A stretch of 64,000 nt of DNA from Pyrenochaeta sp. MPI-SDFR-AT-0127. Its lineage: Eukaryota; Ascomycota; Dothideomycetes; Pleosporales; Cucurbitariaceae. Positions within the stretch are counted from its first letter, which is position 1, and every line of letters begins with the position of its first letter. Location of the stretch: positions 1 to 64,000 of the forward strand of contig JAGTJM010000031.1 of assembly GCA_020747015.1 (NCBI GenBank). The letters are read 5' to 3'. Positions 58,674 through 64,000 of this stretch are shown here, one piece after another. The position numbers and the translations under genes are program-made. The notes beneath the pieces were generated by a model that worked only from the letters and a program-made list of their open reading frames with translations, did not search any database and was not told where the DNA came from.

Positions 58674-59299
58674 ATGGCCGAGTCAACACCCATCTCCCCT
58701 CCGCTTGTCACGGCGACTGGCCTGCCCGCTCCATCCACCGACCCCATCTCCCCCGTTTCACGCAAAGTTACTTTCCCCCACAAGACATCGCCTGCAGTAG
58801 CCACCCAGACACCTCTGATCGATACGAATACGCCTGCAATAAACGCTGCGCCAGTAGAGTTGGATGGTATAGCTACAAGCGTGGAAGAGCTGAAGAGAAG
58901 GCAGACGGGCGATAGTATAGGCGGGAGTGGTGTGCTCAGTCCAGGAGATGAAGAGGACATAGATGCCGAGTTTCTAGGCGATGGGGAAAATGCAAGCAAG
59001 GAAGCACGGGAGGTGAATATGCCTACTCTGTCTTTTCTATCCGTATCATGTCAATCTTATCCAGCTTGGCTGCAAGCAGGTTGCAGCGTTGTGGACAATG
59101 GAAGCATGAACAACGCTAACATCTCACACAGAAACGCGCAGCTATAATAGCATCGCGATCAAAAGATCCTAGCGTAATTGTCGATGTACCTCAAGACCCC
59201 ACTGCCGAGGAGGTCGAGGCTGCTAAGAGCGCGGAAGGCACGGTCACGCCCGGACTGCCCACGCCTGGATTGCCCTCTTCGATTCTGGGAGGACGATGA
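58674..59299 (+). CDS. Disordered protein with PP1-docking-like motif
   Basis: Two exons (58674-59012 and 59132-59299, intron of 119 bases) give 168 residues. The N-terminal 70 residues are Pro/Thr/Ser-rich with several SP/TP sites. RKVTFP at about residues 30-35 fits the [RK]VxF docking motif of protein phosphatase 1. A conserved-looking C-terminal block contains KRAAIIASRSKDPSVIVDVP and a TPGLPTPGLPSS tail. No enzymatic domain. The regular splicing and composition suggest a real, small regulatory protein; the partner is inferred only. Confidence 0.65.
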
Positions 59300-59970
59300 T
59301 GCATGCTGTCGATCAGTATATACTCCTTGCGCTGGATGGGAAGGGTGTACTCAACAGTAGAGTTGGCATAATCGCAGCATATGGAGGCGTAGAAGCAGAA
59401 TAGATGTACCTTTGGAGAGATGAGGAAGTTCATATTATTTTCACAATTATTTCATTTCCATCGCAATTGCAGGTCCAGTACCGTGCGTCACCCCGTGACC
59501 AAACACCCCGCGTGGCCGAAAATTAGAACCTTAAAACCATTAACCAACTTAAGGTTATTAAGCCACGTATAAAAGCTATTACTATAACTTTTCTTAGTAG
59601 AGTAATTTTTATAGCCTATAGCTATCTGTAGCTAATATTATTTAAGTAGAAGTTTAATTTCATAGTCCTAGTATAACTTAATAGATAATAAGCCTAGTAC
59701 TTATTATAACTCTATAACGTAGGTAATTATTATAATCCTAGCTATAGTAGGTAGAGAGGTAACTAATGTAACGACATAGGTAATAGAGGGTTCTGAAAGG
59801 GATCTAATACAACTTAAAGGCATATAGGAGTGCGTGCTGCGTTAAATACCCAAGAAGATCCTTTATTCCTATAGGTCTGGTACGAAAGGATAAGAAGAAC
59901 TTACCTACTATCTACTACTGAGAACTCCTTTATATATACAGAGGATAGGAGTAACGGTTCCTATTCGGGG

Positions 59971-59996
59971 TAGTGTCGGAGGTGGGTCCGACACTA
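59971..59996. repeat. Perfect 10-bp inverted repeat
   Basis: TAGTGTCGGA and TCCGACACTA flank a 6-base spacer GGTGGG. It is more GC-rich than its surroundings and may be a remnant end of a transposon or a hairpin. Confidence 0.7.
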
Positions 59997-60115
59997 TCTT
60001 AGTAGCCCTTATCCTATGCTAGAGCGCGTGCTATGCCCCTATTCTCATGTAGCGCTTTGGAGGCTTATTACATATATAATAGGTTTATATAATTAGTAGG
60101 TTCCTATAAATCTTC

Positions 60116-60217
60116 CTCTTATATAAACGATTCTCTTACACGAACTTTTCTCTTATACGAACTTTCCCCTTATATAACCCTTCCTCTTATATAAACTATC
60201 CTCTTATGTAAACTATT
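60116..60217. repeat. 17-bp tandem repeat, six diverged copies
   Basis: Units of exactly 17 bases starting CTCTTATA or a variant, at 60116, 60133, 60150, 60167, 60184 and 60201, followed by a partial seventh. Differences are mostly transitions. Confidence 0.8.
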
Positions 60218-60504
60218 CTCTTATTGTTTGGAAAAGATAGAAGCCACAGAAGAAGCTGTCCGGCAGATCGGCGACGTCCGTAGAGGTGGAGCGTGCGTAT
60301 AGTAGTTCTCGGCGTACGATCTCATGGGATTCGAAACAGGCGTTCAATCAAGACGCTAGATATGCTCAGCCAGTGTGACACAACCACTCAATTCTGACTG
60401 ACTCGAGGATTCAGCGCTTAAGAGATATGTGGGTGATATGATATATGGTCGGTCAAATTGATTGCGGATGAGTCTTGACGGGCTGGCAATACGGAACGAC
60501 ATGA

Positions 60505-61764
60505 TTAAATAGGGTTAGAAGATGTCCTAGCGATAGAAATGCTGGCCGGGATGCCGCGCCGAACGCATATGGCTTCCAGTTTACACGCGCGCACGGCGTC
60601 GTAGTCGACCGTCATGATTTCATCCAGATGCTGCCTTTCAAAGTCTCCGTCAGAAACTTGCCATAGTTCGCCATCCGTGTACATGTTGAACTGCTGTGGT
60701 CTGATATATATGGTGATGGACCGTCCAGAATTTCCCTTTAGGTGGCAGTTCAGGACCGCGATCCGACATTTCTCGGGATCATCAGCGCACTCAGTCTTGC
60801 CGCAGGAACTGCTGCGAAATGGCAGCTCGATTTGCAGGCCCTTATTCGTCATCTGATACGGCTGAGGGCTCCCAAGCTCGAGGAAAGGACGGTCCCTGGC
60901 GAAATCTCGTACCCGCCTTCGAACCACCCCGGATGCGGCGAAAAAAGATGGCGACGGAGCTAGCAACCCAGATGAGCTGTTGCGAAAAACGGAGGATCCG
61001 TCCGGGAAGACCTCTGGCCCCGCGAACCACGCGAATATCGTGTGATCGGCAGAGACTTTGAGAATCTCTTCCTGAAGCCGCAGAAAAGCCCGACCCCTTT
61101 CGCCATACAGCAGAGGCATGTTGACACGGAACAGGCCGAGGAGACAGTAGGCCATATCTTCCTCCCGTGTTGTCTGCCTTCTGGACACCCACGACATTTT
61201 CTGCGCCACGCACGCCAACCCAACGTTCTTGGGCGTTCGGATATAGTTCTCGTCGATTCCTGACGCCGTGGCGATGACCTCTGTCAACGAGCTTTTCTCC
61301 CCGATAGACTTCCACTCCGAGCTGTAGAACACAACGCGCTTTGGAGCAAGTAGCTCTTGCAGCGTCCACCCGCGAGTGAACCACTTGGACTTCTGGAAGG
61401 TGTGGTTGTCATCACGGTCCCACGGTGTATTCTGAGGGGCAGGTACATCCGAAAGGTACGCGATACATGTGTTGGAGTTTTTGTAAAATCTGAACATGGA
61501 GTTGATGGCTTCTGACAGCTCCGCGCCGTTGGACTTGTCGATGCAGCACGTATCGACCCACGCCCACGCCAGGCCAAGTTGAAGGCACACCGCGCAAAAG
61601 GAGGCAACTTTTTGATATCCTTGGCTCTGCTGCGACGCTTTGGTCACAAAGTCGTGGAGCGACACCTCATCGCTAGACCAGGTATGAGATAGAATGGCGT
61701 AGTTTGGGATATCCGGCTCGACGAACTCTACAAGATCTAGAGTTTGAACGTTGATGAGCCGCAT
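60505..61764 (-). CDS. HET-domain (heterokaryon incompatibility) protein
   Basis: 419 residues from the ATG at 61764 (MRLINVQTLDLVEF), the usual HET N-terminus; the frame extends 9 codons further without an ATG. The HET domain shows all classic blocks: YAILSHTW, LGLAWAWVDTCCIDKS, INSMFRFYKNSNTCIAYLSD, KWFTRGWTLQELLAPKRVVFYSSEW, and AYCLLGLFRVNMPLLYGERG with FLRLQEEILK. HET domains trigger regulated cell death after non-self recognition. No STAND or repeat domain is attached; the C-terminal 170 residues are of unknown function. It is transcribed divergently from the calcineurin-like gene. No intron is needed. Confidence 0.92.
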   Translation of the reverse strand: MRLINVQTLDLVEFVEPDIPNYAILSHTWSSDEVSLHDFVTKASQQSQGYQKVASFCAVCLQLGLAWAWVDTCCIDKSNGAELSEAINSMFRFYKNSNTCIAYLSDVPAPQNTPWDRDDNHTFQKSKWFTRGWTLQELLAPKRVVFYSSEWKSIGEKSSLTEVIATASGIDENYIRTPKNVGLACVAQKMSWVSRRQTTREEDMAYCLLGLFRVNMPLLYGERGRAFLRLQEEILKVSADHTIFAWFAGPEVFPDGSSVFRNSSSGLLAPSPSFFAASGVVRRRVRDFARDRPFLELGSPQPYQMTNKGLQIELPFRSSSCGKTECADDPEKCRIAVLNCHLKGNSGRSITIYIRPQQFNMYTDGELWQVSDGDFERQHLDEIMTVDYDAVRACKLEAICVRRGIPASISIARTSSNPI

Positions 61765-62219
61765 GCTGGTAAGGGTCGCCTGAAAGCTCAATTAGAGAGT
61801 TAAGGGTTCTGGCGTTGTTGCTCTCCCGCCGGCCCTGCCCGTTGGACTGATTTACGTCTTGGTCTAGTTTGAAAATGGACGTTGACTCTAAGCCGGACTT
61901 GTATTTGATTCTGCGATGCAGCAAAGCCTCCGAATCGAGGCAATCTTATCAGTGTTTCATGAGTTGAACGGGCTGGAAACAGTTGACAATATGAATTGCG
62001 AGCGTGAAGAATTGCAGGTGGAAACGAACCTGGTAGGGGCCAAGTAGAAGAAAGAGTCGAGCGGAGGAAGGTTTAACCGAATGAGCAGAAGTGCGGGGAT
62101 GTGGAATGGCTTGCAGTCGAAGCAGAAAGAGTTCCAATCTGCAAATTAACTCTTGAGGTTCCCCCAGCTCTTGGATATTTCTCTTTCAACCTTCTCACCT
62201 GGCGTTGTCTCGTCTAAAT
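61765..62219. promoter_or_regulatory. Divergent promoter region, HET and calcineurin-like genes
   Basis: 455 bases between two divergent start codons. No gene and no recognised motif. Confidence 0.4.
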
Positions 62220-64000
62220 ATGGAGGAGACGACGGACGTAAACACGGTTGTGCCGCCCATCAAAAAAATGCGACTGCCGCCCAAGATTGATTTGACTCTA
62301 TCCACCTTGGAAGATGGCACCCAAGTAAGCACGCTGGACAGAATCTGCAAAGGTAGCCAATATCATAGTTTCATGCATAGAATCACAGCCCTGAGGGCAA
62401 ATCCTCCCAAGCGCAACGAGGGCACATGTCGCTGACTTTGTACTTCCAGACGTGCAAGCCCCGGCCACAGAACGACCTACGGATAAGCAGTTCTGGCTAA
62501 GTAGCGACCATGATAAGCCAAATCTGCCCTTTCTCCGGGACCACTTTCATCGACAGGGTCGTTTGGAAGAGGAACAAGCCTTATGGATTATCCGAACTGG
62601 AACCGACATCCTGCGGTGTGAAGACACTTTGCTCACGGTGAAGGCTCCAATGACAATTTGTGGCGACATATTTGGCCAATACTACGACCTTATGAAGATT
62701 CTAGAGGTAGGTGGCGATCCATACGAGACGCCATATCTGTTTCTGGGCAATTACGTCAACCATGGTCGATTTGGTATAGAGGTAATTAAGAGTCCTCTAA
62801 CCATGGCCCCCAGTAGTTTGACAAATCAATACAGTGTATCCTATACCTCTGGTCGCTGAAAATCAGCTACCCTCAAACTTTTTGGCTACTGCGTGGTAAT
62901 CACGAATGCCGCCATATGACAGACTCCTTCACCTTCAAAGCGGAGTGCATACACAAATATTCCAAGGATGTCTATGAAGCGTGCATGGAGTCATTTGATT
63001 GTCTTCCTTCAGCTGCAGTCATCAACGAAAAACTCCTTTGTCTTCACGGAGGCCTATCTCCCGAGCTTCAGACTCTCGATCAGTTGAGAGAAGTGTGTGG
63101 CACTATCAAGTTTTTGGGGCAAGTCGCTAAAACTTCAAAGATTGATCGATTTTGCGAGATTCCGACTTCTGGACTCATGTGCGACATTCTCTGGTCAGAT
63201 CCAATGGAAGCTTATGGCCAAGAAACGATTGCCGACTCATTCATACCCAACGAGAAGCGAGGCATCTCCTATTCCTTCGCCTACCAAGCAGTTTGTGAGT
63301 TTCTTGAGAGGAATAATCTTCTCTCAATCATTCGAGGTCACGAACCACAAGAGCAAGGATACCGACTATATCGGAAACCAGAAAATGCAGTATTCTCGAG
63401 TCTTATGGCAGTATTCAGCGCACCCAACTACAAAGATCTGTACAAGAACAGAGCTGCCATGATCAAATACGAGAACAATGCCATCGACATTAAACATTTC
63501 GACTGCTCACCCCACCCTTTCTGCCTCCCCAACTCGATGGATGCGTTCACCTGGTCCCTGCCCTTTGTCGCCGAGAAAATAGTGGACATGTTACTCGCCA
63601 TTTTAATTATCTGCTCTCGACGCAGGGAGGTAGACTGGAAGGGCGACAGGAAGGAAGGCAGAGAGGAAGACCTCCTCCTCTCTGCGCCGGTCTCTGCACC
63701 AATCGGATACTCTGCCAACGACCCTGACAGTGTGGAATTCAAGCGTAGAGCAATAAAATATAAAACGCTGGCGGTCGCACGCATGTCTCGTGCATTTTCC
63801 GTTTTGCGCCAAGAATCGGAGGCTGTGTCGTCTTTCAAGGTACCTGTCGGTGATCGTCTATCTGCTGATACACTGGTTGTAGGGGGAGAAGCGCCCAAAG
63901 ACACGGTGCAGACCTTTGAAGATGCGCAAAAACTCGATCTCGTGAATGAACGGTTGCCTCCAAGCCACCAGCAGATTCTCTTCAACATGGAACAGGAAAA
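62220..64000 (+). CDS. Calcineurin A-like protein with lost metal ligands (partial, runs off the window)
   Basis: Exons 62220-62352, 62450-62781, 62835-63092 and 63141 to the edge, always in frame. The sequence follows calcineurin catalytic subunits closely: FLRDHFHRQGRLEEEQALWII, YYDLMKILEVGGDPYET, LLRGNHECRHMTDSF, CLHGGLSPELQTLD, LMCDILWSDPMEAYG, IIRGHEPQEQGYR, FSAPNYKDLYKN and the calcineurin-B-binding helix FTWSLPFVAEKIVDMLLAIL. The phosphatase core is broken: GDIHG is GDIFG (His ligand lost) and GDYVDRG is GNYVNHG (bridging Asp, second Asp and Arg lost). GNHE and the later His ligands remain. With no stop or frameshift in about 1.5 kb of coding sequence, this looks like an expressed pseudophosphatase rather than a dead gene. 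The 48-base third intron is in frame, so its splicing is probable but not certain. The calmodulin-binding and autoinhibitory parts lie beyond the window. Confidence 0.85.

Larger units (their letters stand above)
59300..60504. other. TA-rich, repeat-decayed region
   Basis: From about 59530 to 60230 the sequence is dominated by TA-containing words (TATAA, TAGCTA, TTATA) with no long open frame. This is the composition left by repeat-induced point mutation of transposon DNA. It contains an inverted repeat at 59971-59996 and a 17-bp minisatellite at 60116-60217. Confidence 0.6.

Overview
This window is chromosomal DNA from a filamentous ascomycete (Pezizomycotina; a Pleosporalean Dothideomycete is my best guess). 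The evidence is short 45-65 base introns with GT..AG borders, families typical of that group (Zn2Cys6 regulators, HET domain, 2EXR domain, patatin- and NACHT-type NLRs, SLIP-GC-like GTPase, a highly reducing polyketide synthase) and TA-rich, RIP-like decayed stretches. No rRNA, tRNA or CRISPR array was seen. Gene models were built by reading both strands and choosing splice sites that keep the frame and the family alignment. The coding lengths of the main spliced models divide exactly by three.

Layout. 1-12.4 kb is a peptidase neighbourhood: an intracellular-looking metzincin (1195-2151), a 2EXR-domain protein (3190-4386), a secreted M43 metalloprotease in ten exons (4620-6126), a complete hAT transposon with perfect 19-bp terminal repeats and an 8-bp target duplication (7694-10810), and a secreted pepsin-fold protein that has lost its second catalytic Asp (10947-12375). 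13.5-16.8 kb is a patatin / NB-ARC / TPR NLR with near-identical TPR repeats. It is followed by an AlkB-type dioxygenase (17556-18575) and a Zn2Cys6 regulator (20424-23298).

24.2-43.8 kb is a biosynthetic gene cluster: P450, highly reducing PKS (KS-AT-DH-MT-ER-KR-ACP, no thioesterase), 3-ketosphinganine-reductase-like SDR, alpha-oxoamine synthase, Zn2Cys6 regulator and DHA2-type MFS exporter. PKS plus oxoamine synthase plus ketosphinganine reductase is the core logic of sphinganine-analogue metabolites (fumonisin, AAL-toxin, sphingofungin type). The PKS chain would be released by PLP-dependent condensation with an amino acid, reduced at C3, oxidised by the P450 and exported. The same element, CGG-N3-CCG (CGGGTTCCG or its complement), lies in the promoters of the P450, the PKS, the divergent SDR/oxoamine synthase pair (two copies) and the exporter. 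This looks like the binding site of a cluster-specific regulator and defines the regulon from sequence alone.

45.7-55.2 kb holds a SLIP-GC-like large GTPase, a small membrane protein and an unusual NLR: SIR2-like domain, NACHT ATPase and ankyrin repeats. With the patatin NLR and a HET-domain gene at 60505-61764 the window is rich in fungal self/non-self or immune-type genes. 56.9-60.5 kb has a small membrane protein, a disordered protein with a PP1-docking-like motif and a TA-rich repeat-decayed tract. The right end (62220 to the edge) is a calcineurin A homologue whose metal-binding motifs are mutated (GDIFG for GDIHG, GNYVNHG for GDYVDRG) while the reading frame and calcineurin-B-binding helix are kept: a probable pseudophosphatase, cut by the window edge.
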